64,000 nucleotides of DNA from Humulus lupulus (GCF_963169125.1 NC_084802.1:110922903-110986902), one strand, 5' to 3'; numbered from the stretch's first letter, positions 21,334-34,257 are shown. Translations and numbers: made by a program. The notes: a model not told the origin generated them from the sequence alone.

Positions 21334-22441
21334 GGCTGCTAGAAGAAAAACAAAAGGAGATACACAAAGAACAAAAACCTAAAAAACTTGGGCACAAGTG
21401 AGCGAGAAAGAAAACAAGAAACACTTAGAACCAAAAAGCCAAAGGGAATCCGAATATATAGAGAATTCGGTGAACAAATGAGGCAAGTTCGAAAATGGGT
21501 AACTAAAAAATGGGTAACTGAATTTAGTGTGATAAATGCCAAAATATCTCCTTTTTTACAAAATATTCTCTCACACCTCAAAATTGGAAACTTTTACAAG
21601 ATTTTGAATATAATGAGATAAAACAAATAAATTACATTTATTATTTATTTTTTTCAAATTTGATTTGTCTTTAGTACTCGGTCAACAAGGAATTGCATTT
21701 TTTTAAAAGAAAAAATTTGCCGAAAATAAAAGGTTACATTGCCATACCATAAGAGTTCATGTAAATGCCAAGTTTTGTTCAAGAGAAACAAGATAACCAT
21801 TTTCTTCAAAAATTAGAAAAATGAATTATAATTAAAATACTAAGTAATAATGATAACCATAATTCAGAAAAGAATATATCAATCACCAAAAATATTTTAA
21901 TTAATTCATTATGTGTATGAGTCTTACAACATTCTTACACAGTCTAGTCAACAGGCATTTGTGTGTGCATGTGTAATCAATTTGGCGTTTCTTTTTGGCC
22001 TTTTAAAGCTAGGGTCATTGCCCATGTTCGGCAATTGTAGCCTTTTTCAAATTGTAACCATAATGGATGTTATAACACTTATACTAATGGTAGCCCTTTA
22101 CACTGGTAGAGTATCCTCCAATATAATTGCTAATTACCTAGTACCAACTTACTCAGTGTCAGCTTTCACACATCAGTATAGGTAGCTCTTTTCCATAATG
22201 GAGCCTGAAAAAGAAACTGGATTAAAGAATGCTCAGACTAAAACAGACATAATGATTTGAACAAATATAAATTGGATGGTCTATAATTTTTCAAATATGG
22301 ATTTTATTCCTCCTAAAGTATAAGAATTATAACGTTCATTTTCCAAAATTTGAAAAAATATGGGCATCAAACTTCTTCCAAACAGGACAATAGATTTACA
22401 CAATCACATATGCAAGGCAAGACAATCAATTATTGACAATT

Positions 22442-23760
22442 TCAAATAAAAAAAACCCCCAAGGATTTCCTGAGGGAATCAAATCTAATAGTGTCTAAAG
22501 CTTTAGTAAAAATATCTGCAATTTGTTTGTTAGTCTCAACAAATTCTAAAATTAGAGTTTTATTTTCAACAAGTTCCCTAATAAAATGATGACGAATGTC
22601 AATATGTTTGGTGCGAGAGTACTGAACAGGATTTTTGGAAATATTAATAGCACTTGTATTATCACAAAAAATGGTTAAAGTTTTAAGATCAAACATATAG
22701 TCAGCCAACATTTGTTTCATCCACAAAAGTTGAGTACAATAGCTTCCAGCAGCTATGTACTCAGCTTCGGCTGTTGACAAGGAGATGGAGTTTTGTTTTT
22801 TACTATGCCAGGAAACTATATTGTTTCCTAAGTAAAAACAACCACCACTTGTACTTTTGCGGTCATCAGTGTTTCCTGCCCAATCTGTATCACTATAACA
22901 CACAAGGTTAGAGTTTGTTTCTTTGGAGTATCAAATGCCTAAATCAAGAGTATTATTGATATAACAAATAACTCTTTTTCCAGCAGTCACATGAGACTCC
23001 ATGGGATTCCCTTGGAAGCGAGCACACACTCCAACACTGTAACTGGTATCTGGACGACTAGCAGTTAAGTATAGAAGACTCCCAATCATACTCATGTAAA
23101 GAGTTGGATCGACTTTCTTCCCATTCTCATCTTTAGATAGTTTGACAGTGGTTCCCATGGGAGTTTTAGCAGGTTTAGATGCATCAAACACAAATCTCTT
23201 CACCAAATTTATGGCATACTTGCTTTGTGAAATGAAAATTCCCTCATCTGACTGCTTAACTTGGAGTCCTAAGAAAAAATTGACCTCTCCCACCATGCTC
23301 ATCTCAAACTCTTCTTGCATTTGTTTCACAAATTCCTATACTAGAGAGTCATTAGTAGAACCAAACACTATATCATCAACATATATTTGAGTTATCATAA
23401 TATTGGTATCAACATTTTTGATAAAAAAAAATGTTTTGTCTACTCCCTCTCTCTTGTACCCCTTTGAGACCAAAAAATGAGTTAGTCTCTCATACCAAGC
23501 CCGTGGGGCTTGTTTCAACCCATACAAAGTTTTTTGCAGTTTAAAAACATGATTAGGACAGTGAGGGTCCTCAAACCCTTTGGGTTGCTCCACATAAGCT
23601 TCTTCATTCAAGAATCCATTTAAAAAAGTGGATTTGACATCCATTTGGAATAATTTAAAACCAAGAACACATGAAATAGCTATCAATAATCTTATGGATT
23701 CAAGTCTTGCAACAAGGGAAAATGTCTCATCAAAATCAACTCCTTCAACTTGAGAGTACC
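22442..23760 (-). pseudogene. RT and RNase H of the SIRE-like element
   Basis: RT begins at GYSQVEGVDFDE, cut at 23760 by the Tekay-like LTR. It continues with FQMDVKSTFLNG, YGLKQAPRAWYE and the active site IYVDDIVFGS. RNase H follows with CYSDTDWAGNTDDRKSTSGG, the SLSTAEAEY motif, CDNTSAINISKNPV, RTKHIDIRHHFI and ADIFTKALD. Two in-frame stops, near 23336 (TAG for Gln) and 22928 (TGA), break it. The preceding integrase, protease and Gag are absent. Orientation and order are those of Ty1/copia. Confidence 0.85.
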
Positions 23761-26427
23761 TGTAATGCCTCAAATTTCCTAATAAGGTTTAGGACCTTGA
23801 TTAGGAGGTCGGGAGGGCCATAATTGATTTATTATGATATTTAATGATTATGTGCATGTTTATGTGAATTATATTATTATATGATAATAAATGTATGCAT
23901 ATGTGTTCATTTTTAATTATAAGGGCATTTTGGTAATTTGGCCCGTTGAGGGCGTGATTGTGTATTTTCGTGCATGTGGGTGAATTATAAATAATACCAC
24001 ATTATATGTGGATCGGTTCGAGCCATTTGTCATGAGACGATCATGGAATGCAAGTTCTCGGTCTAGTCATAACGGGATTAAGTTCGGGGCTCGGAGTGAG
24101 TCTCGGGGTAATTTGGTGATTAGAACATTGCCGGGAATTAAAGGGTAACGGGATGTGAATTATTGGTATTTGAGAATATTGAGAATAACGGGAATTGGAG
24201 GGTGTTAATTATAATTAACGAGATAGGCGGGAAATGACGATTTCACCCTTGGGGGTCTTTAGAAGCCTTTATTTGACCTAGGGGCAAAATGGTCTTTTCA
24301 CTCCTAAGATTTATATCAACTCAAGGCTATAGAAACCTTCAGACCAAAACAGAGCATCCTCATCTTCAGTTCTTCTCTCCTTCCCGTACACCATTTCTCC
24401 TCTTCCATCCTTTGGAATTTTTGAAGCCAACTTGAAGAACCAAGCTAGGAGATCAAAGATGGGAGCTTAGGAACTTAGTTCAATCATTGAAGCGGACTCA
24501 AATCCAACTTGAGGTATGGTTTCATCCAAGAAATTAAGCTTTGCCCTGTTTTACAAGTTAGTTTTCAGTTGGGAATTTGAGGTGTTAATTGTGAGAATTC
24601 ATGGAAGTTCGTGTGTAAGATTGCTTGGGTTTTGATGAGGGTGTGATGTAGATGAGGTTTTGGGGTTGAATTTGATGTTTTGATGATGTTTAGGATTGGT
24701 TTGGAGACTTGGTTTCATAGGGAAATCGCAGGGGAGAAGACTAGAATTCTCTTTGGTTTGCTGATGGCGCCCCAGCGCCATTCCTGGCGTCCCAGCGCTA
24801 GGCAGGGCTGATTCTAGAGCTCTCTGACTTTGGGGCAGCGCCCCAGCGCTAGTGTATTTTCCAACAAGCTTATTTTAGGGCTCGGGAGGACTTTTAAGGC
24901 TCGGGGGTTGGTTCCTTTACCCCGTTTGGGTTGATTAAGAGTCCCGAGAGTGTGGGATGGATCCCGGAAGTGAGATTTTAGATTGTAAACCTTTTTATGA
25001 TTTATTTTATTGATGGGATTATATATTTGGTTATGACTAGGTGACCGCTAAAGGATCAAAGGATTGATCGTTGTCAAGGGTCGTTCTTTTACTAGTTCTT
25101 ACTCGAACCTGAGGTAAGAAAACTGCACCATGTGTATGTGTGACATGCATGGTTATTTTTTATGTATGTTGGATGCTTAAATGTAATGCACGAGAAACAT
25201 GTGATTAGGACATGCTTTGTATATTGAGTATGATATTGTTCAGAGCTTGAGCCTCTGTGTTTATGCATGATCCTAATTGTGCTAGCAATTATTGAGTAAG
25301 CATGTTGAATGCCCCCTATTTGGATATTTGACATATGATATATGTTTGGTGGCATGGCTTACTTGTGTATGACACTGACTTATTAGTCAGAATCGGCAAT
25401 GGTTTCAGATCCATCTATGAAGCTGTGATTTACTAGTCAAGTTCACAATGGGTTGAACACTGGTCGTGTTTTACTGACCTAAGAGTCAGAAATGGCATAG
25501 CGTCATGAACGTCGAGCCAAATGTAGATTAGATCTAGTCGATATCAGCGCTGAATGACTCATATGGGGTATTGATGTTGGACCGACCTGAAGGTCGATGA
25601 AAATTATAAGCACTTGCCTAGTCTAAGACTAGTTACTAGAGCCAGGGCCTAAGGCCTAGGTGACTACTTGTCACATGGCTAGGAGGGTATGGGACCTCTG
25701 AGATGGACTTATTAGTCATCTAATTGAGATGGACTTATCAGTCATTTGATCGAGATGGACTTATCAGTCATCTAACTGAGATGGACTTATTAGTCATCTA
25801 TCTTTTATCCAGGGCTATCAGCCCGATATGGTTACTGGAACCACTAGTGTTGAATCACTTATCTGATTGAGACTGACTTGATAGTCGTCCACTCAGGAGG
25901 GCAGGATTCTTTATCCTGGATACCCATTGTTACGTGAATTTGTTTGCCTGCTTGATTAGGGCTATATCTGCTAGGCATGTGCCTTATGATTTGATGACAT
26001 GTTATTACTGTTCATGAGCATATTAAGTTTTCTTCCTGGGCTTCGGCTCACGGGTGCTATGTGGTGCAGGTAAAGGCAAAAGAAAGCTGGACCATCCTTG
26101 AGTTGGAGAGCTTAGGTGATGATGCGTACATATGCAGCTGCTCGACCACCACGGCCGAGGTTTGAAGAGGAACTAGGGTTTAACCTTATTTTGCCGCTTA
26201 GATCGGCATGTTGTAAATATTTTCTTGTAGTAGACTCTGAAATTATATTTTGGGATTCCAATGTATATATTAAACGTTCTAATGAAACGTTATATCTTAG
26301 CCAACATTTTTAATCCCTAAACCGCTAATCATACTTAGTTACACGATTTTGGCCAAATGACTCGATTATCGAGTTTAGCACTGTTTACAAGGCACATCGT
26401 AACGGTCCCTGGAGTTAGGGCGTTACA
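23761..26427 (+). repeat. 5' LTR of the Tekay-like element
   Basis: 2667 bp from TGTAATGCC to GGGCGTTACA. The beginning (AATAAGGTTTAGGACCTTGA) and end match, in reverse complement, the LTRs ending at 57280 and 58983. Confidence 0.85.
25700..25801 (+). repeat. Short tandem repeat within the Tekay-like LTR
   Basis: Four units of about 26 bp, GAGATGGACTTATTAGTCAT followed by a few variable bases. Related GACTTATTAGTC words are scattered through the same part of the LTR. Confidence 0.75.
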
Positions 26428-26430
26428 ACT

Positions 26431-26442
26431 TGGTATCAGAGC
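26431..26442 (+). other. Primer-binding site of the Tekay-like element
   Basis: TGGTATCAGAGC just after the LTR end. Confidence 0.88.
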
Positions 26443-27086
26443 GAGCCAAGGTTTATGGTTCCTGAATACAAGCTGGGCATGTACACTCATCACTGAAGAT
26501 AGCTTCACTCAGGGAATGGTAACTATTTCTGTAGTTATGTTCTTAACTGCTTAAATAGAATGTAAATGCTTTACCTGCACATTGTATTAAGGAGCATGAG
26601 ATTTTGATAAGAGCCAGGCTAAACTCTTGACTATATAATTATATGCTCCGTGATTATGTATATGATTGTGATCATATGATTATCTGCTCCATGAATATAT
26701 AATTGTTATATTTGCATGCTGGAGTTGGAGGCATGGTTTGAATATTGGAAGAGCAGGGATTATAGTTGATGTATGAATGTTGTGGGCATGTTTTTAGCAC
26801 TGCAAGTGGTTGAGATTGTGGTGTGGTAAGATTTATCCCGTGGGGAAAGTTCTTGATATGCTCATCATGATTAATGGATCAAGTTATTGATTGCAGATTC
26901 AATCAGCAGGTTTATAGCCAAGGCAGATATGAGACCTGGTGGTGGTTATTTAGGGGCTGGGAGTTACAGCTAGGGTGTTAGTTCTTCATCTGCACCTATG
27001 AATTTTCAGCAGATGCTTACAGAGTTGCAATCAAAGTTGCAGGGCATGAGGAAGAGATTAGGTGTTTGAAGTAACAGCGGAATCTG

Positions 27087-27859
27087 TTGGGGAGCACCTC
27101 TTCCTTTGCTATGCCAGGAGTGGCATCAGCTTTAGCTCAGCCTAGGGTTAAGAATAGATGGGAATTTCTTTGTGGAAGATTCAGGGAATATTACCCTCCA
27201 GTTTTCGAGGGAGGCCTAGATCCATTCAGAGCTGAGCAATGGATGGCCATGATAAGTTTCATTCTTGACAGTATGGGGCTGGTAGGTCACGAGAGGGTGG
27301 CTTGTGCGACATATGTATTGCGGGATGATGCTCGGACGTGGTGGGAAGTAGTATCCCAGACACGAGACACAGCTGTGATGGATTGGAAAGAGTTTAGGCA
27401 GCTGTTTAATGAAAAGTATTATTGTGATGTAGCTATGACAGCTAAGATGAATGAGTTTCTGAATCTCGTTCAGGGTAAGGCAACAGTAACCGAGTATGTT
27501 AATAAATTTGTGGGTTGGGCAAGTTTGCTTTTGATCTGGTACCCACAGATATGGCTCGGAAGGAAAGGTTTATCCAAGGATTGAATCCTGGAATAGCTCA
27601 GGGCATTAGAGTTGCCCCAGTGCATGAAGTCTCTACCTATGCTCAGGTGGTAGAGAAGGCTCTTGCTGTTGAAAGCATCAGAGATGAGAAGAAGAGCTGG
27701 AAGCCTTACCCAGAATGCACTCGGTGCAAGAGGCATCATTTGGGAGAATACCGAGCAAGGGCATGTTACTTATGTGGAATGGTTGGGCATTTCAAGAAGG
27801 ATTGCCTAAGGCTAAGAGAGCATGAACAAAAGGGGATGGATAGCTTGATTCCAGCTTGA
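27087..27859 (+). pseudogene. gag of the Tekay-like element
   Basis: The capsid core reads FEGGLDPFRAEQWMAMIS, then YVLRDDARTWWEVV and WKEFRQLFNEKYY in one frame. It continues (MARKERFIQGLNPGIAQ) in a second frame after a shift near 27520. A CX2CX4HX4C zinc knuckle (CYLCGMVGHFKKDC) follows, then the frame ends at 27859. It is typical Ty3/gypsy Gag, broken by one frameshift and by damage around the start. Confidence 0.8.
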
Positions 27860-28369
27860 GTGTTCATTCCAAGGCAGTCAGAGTCTGAGACTGAGACTAG
27901 CTCCTCAGGGATGGTAGGTTAGTTTACTAGTTCTGATTTCTAAGTTACGTTGATGGGTTTTAGTGCCATGTTATTCCTTTGTTTGTTGTATATATAGAAG
28001 CATAAGGATGACATGTAGGTCACATGGTCATGTTGTGATGGGAAGATGATACTGTATTGGTGACTTAAGAAATAAGTGGGGTTGTGATTAAAAGGACTCG
28101 TCAGTGGTTTTGATGGAGCTGGTTATGATTGGCTTTGGTTTGATCTGAGATATGGATAGGTTAAGTAAGTGTGGGACAATTTTAAATGGCAAGGAAATAA
28201 TAGAAATTTCTTGGGATTGAGAGTGGAAAGTCCTGTGGCAGTTGACGATGTGCATAGATTTGGAATGCCGATGACATCTGTATTGAGAGCTAGAGTTTTA
28301 TTGCAGAGGGATGCATAAAACTCTTAGTTAGTGTGGTGGATACCACTTAGGTTGTGCCAGTGAGATCAG

Positions 28370-29340
28370 GACAGACTGGATTAGTTTGTGAGTTCCTGGA
28401 TGTGTTTCCGGGGGATTTACCAGGGTTTCTTTTATGTGAAACAGATAAAATGGTAATTTGATTAGTGCTAGGGATGGAATCAGATTTAGGGCACTGTTTT
28501 GAATGGTTCAGTAGAGTTGTAAGAATTGAAGGTTCAATTATTAAGTAAGATGGAAATCTCAAAAGTGGATTCTTGATCTGGTTAGTACGAGTTAGAGACC
28601 AGGGAGAAGGTTGATCAGAAGACTATTATAATAGATAAGAGCACTAGGAAGTGCTGGATTATATTTTAAGGATTTGATTCATGTTAAATTGTTTTGATGA
28701 ATAAGATGAACAAAGCATTCAAAGGAATATTTGAATGAGATTTGTGATTGACTTGGACAATGATTTGTGGTATTTTCTCAGGGGAAATTTGCCAAGATTA
28801 GGGAACGCCTTAGGGGTAGGAGTGTCCTTGGGTGGTAAGGATATTACAGGTGCCTTGGGAAATAGTTCTGAGTCTTCTTGCAGATCAGAACCAGTTAGTG
28901 GGTTGTTATGACATCTCAGTGACAGAGAAAAGTAATTGCCTAAACAACATGTTGATTAAAAGTATTTGACCGAAACTAGAGTAAAGTTTCCGGTGGGCCA
29001 GGTGGCCAGTTTATTATTTGAGATTATTATCTCAGGGAAGATCAAAAAGGAAAATAACTAAGTGAACCACAGATAAGAAAAATTAAATGGAAATCTTAGC
29101 TGGATTAGCTAAGGGTTTTGCAATATCAGGTATGTGTTTATTGTGGTATAGGATCGGACTTGGGATCCGATGGACACTAAGATTAATTAGGAGATTCCGG
29201 ATGAATCTCACGTCACTCTTTTATTCTCTTCATTCAGGTATCATGGAAATGTGACAGGATATGAAAGCTTCATAGTGATGGTCTGTGATGGAGAGGGGTG
29301 TAATGGAATGTATGGTAAAGTTCTTAGCCTGTTAACAACA
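28370..29340 (+). pseudogene. Rotted pol of the Tekay-like element
   Basis: No long frame survives, but landmarks appear in order. VCEFLDVFPGDLPG (near 28385) is the linker before RT. SGYHQLRVRDQ (near 28580) is RT domain A. MNKAFKGIF-like and FVIDLDNDL words (28705-28770) stand where the active-site block should be. DESHVTLFYSLHSGIMEM-like words (29200-29250) and FLACQQ (near 29320) mark the integrase zinc finger. Many stops and indels separate them. Confidence 0.6.
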
Positions 29341-29380
29341 AACAGAATAAACCAAGATCATACTCAGAAATGAGTGACCC

Positions 29381-29392
29381 GCTCTGATACCA
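29381..29392 (-). other. Primer-binding site of the SIRE-like element
   Basis: Minus-strand TGGTATCAGAGC, two bases from the 5' LTR end. It proves the orientation of the copia element. Confidence 0.85.
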
Positions 29393-29394
29393 AT

Positions 29395-30385
29395 TGATAT
29401 TCCATTTTTAGTGTAATTACCAAATTAATTAAACCATGTGAATTAATTAAGGAGCAGAATGGTAATTAAATGTTGAAATAGATTTCAGATCTGTCAGGAC
29501 AAAATACGAACTTGTCACGACAGAAACTGAACACAATAAAAAGATAGTGCAAAAATAATAAAGAACACATCGATTTTTTACAAGGTTCAAAAACCATTTC
29601 GAATAACCTACTCATTGGGACCACGACCAGATAATAAAACCAATTAATAAGGAATCACAAGTACAAAATATTGACTTAAACAATACAAGACTCCCTCTTG
29701 AGATTTGCCGCAACTTTGTTGTACTTATCTTCACTAATCTGCTTCTGATTGAAACACTCAACCACTTGAACTCCCTTCAATGGCCAGCGAGTGCTTGCAT
29801 CCTCCCGACACAAGACTTGTAAAAATCCTCTCTAGAAGACTATAAGAATTGTGTTCAAATTACAACATGTATTCACTCATGAAAGTGGTATAAAATCACC
29901 ACAAAACTAAACACTCATTTTACTACAAGATCACGTGAATACAAACAAGGAACTCTCACAAATATTACAATTCACTCACAAACTATGCATCGAATAGTTC
30001 ACTTTTTCTCAAAGCCTTAGAAGTCTATTTTGTGCTCAGAATGGCTGAGAAAGAATCTCCTAATAAAAGCAAGAATATTTGAAGATATTCTTGATTAATA
30101 AAGATTTGCCATTTTTAAGTGATTTTGATCCAACAAATATGGATTTGGTGGGCACAGCTAATACATGTATCAGATCAAATTTCACAAAATATTTTCTTTA
30201 TAAAACCAAAATACAAATTCATTTTATAAACATATTGTGATGATATCAAACTAAATAAGTAATTATTTACAAACCTTACAAATTAATTCAAGATATTAAT
30301 TCTGAAAATCATAATAAAAGGAATTTAAAATCATCTTTTAAATAAAAATATATTTCTATAAAATTTGCTAATTTTAGGATTTATA
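29395..30385 (-). repeat. 5' LTR of the SIRE-like element
   Basis: About 991 bp, homologous along its length to 19678-20808. Its outer end has become TATAAATCC instead of TGTAAATCC. It is followed by the duplication AAAAT at 30386-30390. Confidence 0.85.
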
Positions 30386-30390
30386 AAAAT

Positions 30391-32160
30391 GACAATAAAT
30401 AAATACTATTTTACTAAATGACCCTAAATTAATTTAGAACTTCTCCATATTTCTCCAATTTTAAGAAGAAAAAAATATAGTTTGTGCGTTATATGATATT
30501 CAAAATGAACATGGTAAAACTTTTCTTTTTATAGTAGTATTATTAATGGTATAAAAAATAAATTATTATTATTGTTATTAACAACTTTTTTTTATGGACT
30601 ATTATTATTATTACTTGCAATTGTAGCAAGATTATGACCTAATTAAATTGTGACTACTTCAATAAATAAATAAGGATACATATTTGTGCACAAAGATTAT
30701 ACTCGATTTGTCATCATTTGAGGCAATCCTTATTATTGTTATGTAAATAAATCATTTAACAGATTGAGCTGGGAAAATCTAAACAAAAGTATTTTCTTTA
30801 CGCAATGTCCACGCAAATATAATATTATCACTTTTTATTATTATAATTATTCATAGAGCTAATGTTGTGGTATTTATAAACATGGGTAATTATTTACGAT
30901 TCTTTTCTTTTGAATTGTTACTCGATCAAAGGCCAATGGGAATATTAATGGGTGGTTATGTGAAGTTAATTAATTTTGGCAAGAGACAAACTCGTAGTTG
31001 TTCTTTTGTTATCGAATCTCTACTTTTTAGAGGAAAGATATAAATGTCATTAGCGTCAGCAATAACCAAAGGAGCAATTAACAAACCTTAAAATTGAATC
31101 ATTAAAAAGTGAAAAAAGGGAAATTAACAAATCCTCCTTTGAGTTTGATTAACTTCATTCTCCTTTAAGTTAATCTAAAAGCATACTTATTATTTTAAGC
31201 CCCACCAACATCCATATGTATCATTCATATGCAAAGTTAATTACAAAATAATTTTCTGACCAAAATAAAGGCTTTCATCTCAATCATCATTAATCCTCTA
31301 GTGTGAAATTCTCTCTCTCTCTCTCTCTTTAAATTACCTAAAATATAGGGGGGGAACTTTTCCTATTCCTTGCTTGATTCTCTATTTCTCTATGGATTGT
31401 AAACCACTTTAAAGTTGGGTACTTCCACTCCATTCTAAAAGTAATGTTTCAATATTCACTGCTGTGATTGTAAATATAACCTAGATAAAATCCAAACTTG
31501 TTAAGATAAGGGTTCACCAATTTTCTTTCCATATACAATAAATTGACTAAAACTTTCTGGATAAAAAGAAAATGATGGTTAGTCATTTAATTTATTTTTA
31601 ATCAACTATATGTTGATAACCACAATGTTTGTCACTTTAGTTATTGTGATTTGATATCTTGTTCTGTTTTATTTTTGTTTTTGTTTTTTAAAAAAAATAT
31701 TAATTATTAGATACCATACATGTGTGAACCAGGACCACTTGTAAAAGTTATTCTTTATTCGTCACTCAATTTTTGCTTTTATTTTATAGTTATCGGCTAT
31801 AGTAATGATATGGAAGAAATTATAATAATATCAATTTTTTTGGTAATATAATTTGAGAATATATAAAAATAATAATTCAATGACCTAATTATTCTTTTGC
31901 AGCAGATGGTGGTGTCAATGTTTTATGTTTACGTAATTGGTGAGACAACAAAATTCAATTTTATATTATTTCTTATAATTATTATTTACAAAATAATTAA
32001 CTCACTTATTTTTGTTTATTTGTAAATTTTAAAAAAATAAAAATGGAATTTATATTTGGGAAAACATAGGGATCTTCGTCAACAATAGGCACTAGAAGAA
32101 GAGTTAGTATAGCAAAAAGTGTTGTAAGAGAAGATTAGGATGACATAAAATAGAAAGAAA
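30391..32160. other. AT-rich intergenic DNA
   Basis: No gene or element boundary recognised. A (TC)n run lies at about 31310-31328. Confidence 0.5.
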
Positions 32161-32164
32161 TTTT

Positions 32165-32463
32165 AGTTGATGCATCCTACCATGGTGGCTCTGCGAATCT
32201 TGGACTTATTGAAACTTGACCCTTGAAGGCTTCATCTGCTTGGGAATCTGAATTAAAGGCTTTGCATCTTGCTTTACTTGCTTGTAAAAGTCGAAATTGG
32301 AAGGGATGTATGTTTTTGTGTACTGCCAAGTGCTAGTCGATGCTATCAGAATAGAGAAACTCCAAACTAGTGTTGGATTGTGCTTTGTTAATGGAACACA
32401 TGGATGCGGACATCTCTTGGCTTCACAAAGATAGGAATGTTGGAGCTCATGACCTAGCCTCAT
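32165..32463 (+). pseudogene. RNase H-like (RVT_3) fragment
   Basis: Plus-strand reading gives VDASYHGGSANLG, AWESELKALHLALLACKSRN and ISWLHKDRNVGAHDLAS with a few stops between. This is the pattern of the plant RNase H-like RVT_3 domain found in LINE retrotransposons and some small plant proteins. It is short and interrupted, and is most likely a LINE remnant. Confidence 0.5.
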
Positions 32464-33250
32464 AGACTACTACGAAAAAACATATCTACTGCGACGACAA
32501 AAGTTGTCGTTGTAAATTACAAAGTCATCGTTAAAGGAACCTACTACGAAGACATCTTAAAGTTGTCGCTGTAGAAAAATGAAAAAATCAATTTTTTTTT
32601 TAAATTTGAACCTTATTGCAACTTGTCGTCGCAATAAGTTCATAATAATTTTTAAAAATTCAAATTTTATGTCGACCTTTGATTTTTTTTAAAAAATTTA
32701 ATTTAAAATAATATTGATATTAATTGAAAATTATAAATAATTAACAAAAAATTATATTGATATTAATTGAAAATAAAAGTATAGTCTCATAATTTAACTT
32801 AGTATAAAAATAAGTAATATCCAAAATATAAAAACATAACAATAAAATAAATTGTTCAGTAGTATAAGCTATGTAATGTAGCTAATCGTCTCCAAAATGG
32901 TGACGCCACCATTTTCAGTTGAAGATAATAAAACACTTAATAAGCATATAAATATGCACATACCTTAGATAGTTACTTGCATAAGTATCTTTAGCAGTCA
33001 TGTTTACCCATCCACGTTTTGGATAATTGTGCATGTCATGGAAAGTGGAAACCAAGTTGGGCAGTTCCTTAGTTTCAAGACTCATCTGTGGAAAACAGAA
33101 TTTGACAATATCAATTAAATAAAGAAATTGTTAATAAGCTAACGCACAAATGTAAAACTATATTTTTAATTACCTTCTTATATCAAGCAACGACGTAAGA
33201 TGAATGAAGATATTCATGTCCTTCCCAGGTGATTTAGTGACTCATCCTCT
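32464..33250 (-). mobile_element. CACTA-like (En/Spm) DNA transposon remnant
   Basis: The left edge CTACTACGAAAAAAC (from about 32464) resembles the CACTACAAAAAA termini of CACTA elements. It is followed by subterminal repeats of the GCGACGACAAAAGTTGTCG type up to about 32640. A possible minus-strand exon (32964-33085) lies inside. No right end or 3-bp duplication was found. Confidence 0.4.
32964..33085 (-). pseudogene. Possible CACTA transposase exon
   Basis: The minus strand encodes MSLETKELPNLVSTFHDM and then GWVNMTAKDTYASNYL. It is bounded by an AG before ATG and by GTATGT after. The words resemble the plant Transposase_24-type segment (W-V-N and A-K-x-x-Y). The family assignment is tentative. 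Confidence 0.3.
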
Positions 33251-34257
33251 TCGAATGGGTCTAAGGCTTTTATTTAGTGAAAAAATTATCACTGTATGAT
33301 AATAATATGTAAAACCCTAAATTGGCTATTTTAAATAGATAATATATTTTATAACTCAAAAGTATTTTTTGACAAGTTTGAAGCAGTTGTCCCAACAGAT
33401 TTATGATATGTCCACTTGTTTTTGCCAGATTTGTTTTCTTAAGTGTTAATTCTCTAGAAATCATCATATTTGTTTATGGTAATTTTTTACTTGATATTTG
33501 TCCATATATGTTAATATTCATTGAGAAAAGTTTATTTTATTTATAAGAAGATTTTTCTTTAAATAAAATATTATTTTTCCTTTTAGACTTTGAGACTTTT
33601 TGTCAATTGATTAAATAATATTTTATGATATTTTTATTGAAAAAATTTGTGGTAATGGCTGGCTGTGAAAAGAAAGATTAAAAAAATGTAGTTTCCTCAT
33701 TTGGAAAAGGAAATTTTGTGTAATAAAGAAAATATTTTCAACTTTCTTCATTTAAATAATATTCTAATAATTTACTGCAGATCATGGGCTAAACTAGGAA
33801 ATGATTAGAAATTCAATTTATCAAAAAATTCTTTGGAATGAATCTGGACTGTCAATTTGTCTAGAAACACTATATGTTGAGTCAGTTTCCCAATCTGTAA
33901 CAATAGAATCTGATAGACTAGCAGAATTTTCTAAATGAATAATTTGTGCAATTCTTTATTTGATTTTTGCATATTTCGTAGACTGCTTTGAAAGACCATT
34001 TCAGCTATAAATAAAGGACCAAGTAGCCAAAAATCCTTAGCTCTTTCAGTTCTCATTTTTTAATATAATCTGTATTTTGAGAGAGTTCTTTTTGTGAGAT
34101 TAAGAGTGGATACCTTAATCTAGTATCTAGGAGCTATGTAGAAGCAGGTGTTATCCATTGTAACGAGTTCAACAATCTTGGGGAAAAGATTATGCTAGAC
34201 TTTGTTCGGGAGGAAGAAAGCATTCATCAACCTTTGAAGGGAGTTCAAGAGCGTTGG
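33251..34257. other. Unassigned AT-rich DNA, possibly an LTR fragment
   Basis: No ORF. A TATA-like CTATAAATAAAGG lies at about 34002-34014, followed by TGTGAGATTAAGAGTGGATA. This looks like the promoter and 5' leader part of an unidentified LTR, but no ends could be fixed. Confidence 0.3.

Larger units (their letters stand above)
23761..29340 (+). mobile_element. Tekay-like Ty3/gypsy element, 3' half missing
   Basis: Inserted into the SIRE-like RT at 23760/23761. A 2667-bp LTR, primer-binding site, leader, gag and rotted pol follow in order. Recognisable pol sequence stops in the integrase zinc-finger region near 29335 and abuts the SIRE-like leader. The rest of integrase, the chromodomain and the 3' LTR are gone. 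Long LTRs with TGTAA...TTACA ends and the gag style fit the Tekay lineage. LTRs of the same family recur in the other orientation at 34.3-59 kb. Confidence 0.82.
19678..30385 (-). mobile_element. SIRE-like Ty1/copia element, decayed, with a nested Tekay-like element
   Basis: Flanked by the 5-bp duplication AAAAT (19673-19677 and 30386-30390). Reading on the minus strand: 5' LTR 30385-29395, primer-binding site, a short leader, then a gap where gag and the 5' half of pol are missing, then RT and RNase H (23760-22442), about 1.6 kb of 3' sequence, a polypurine tract and the 3' LTR 20808-19678. The RNase H style (KKQNSISLSTAEAEYIAAGS) and long 3' region fit Sireviruses. Confidence 0.85.

Noticed and set aside
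21913..22185. 90-codon plus-strand frame with hydrophobic stretches
   Set aside because: No homology seen, located in the 3' region of a minus-strand retrotransposon, and AT-rich; chance frame most likely.
24762..24852. GCGCCCCAGCGC words in the Tekay-like LTR as a regulatory array
   Set aside because: Only three imperfect copies. The corresponding region of the sister LTR (near 56163) does not keep the words clearly.
28347..28562. 71-codon minus-strand frame
   Set aside because: It lies opposite decayed Tekay-like pol and has no recognisable motif.
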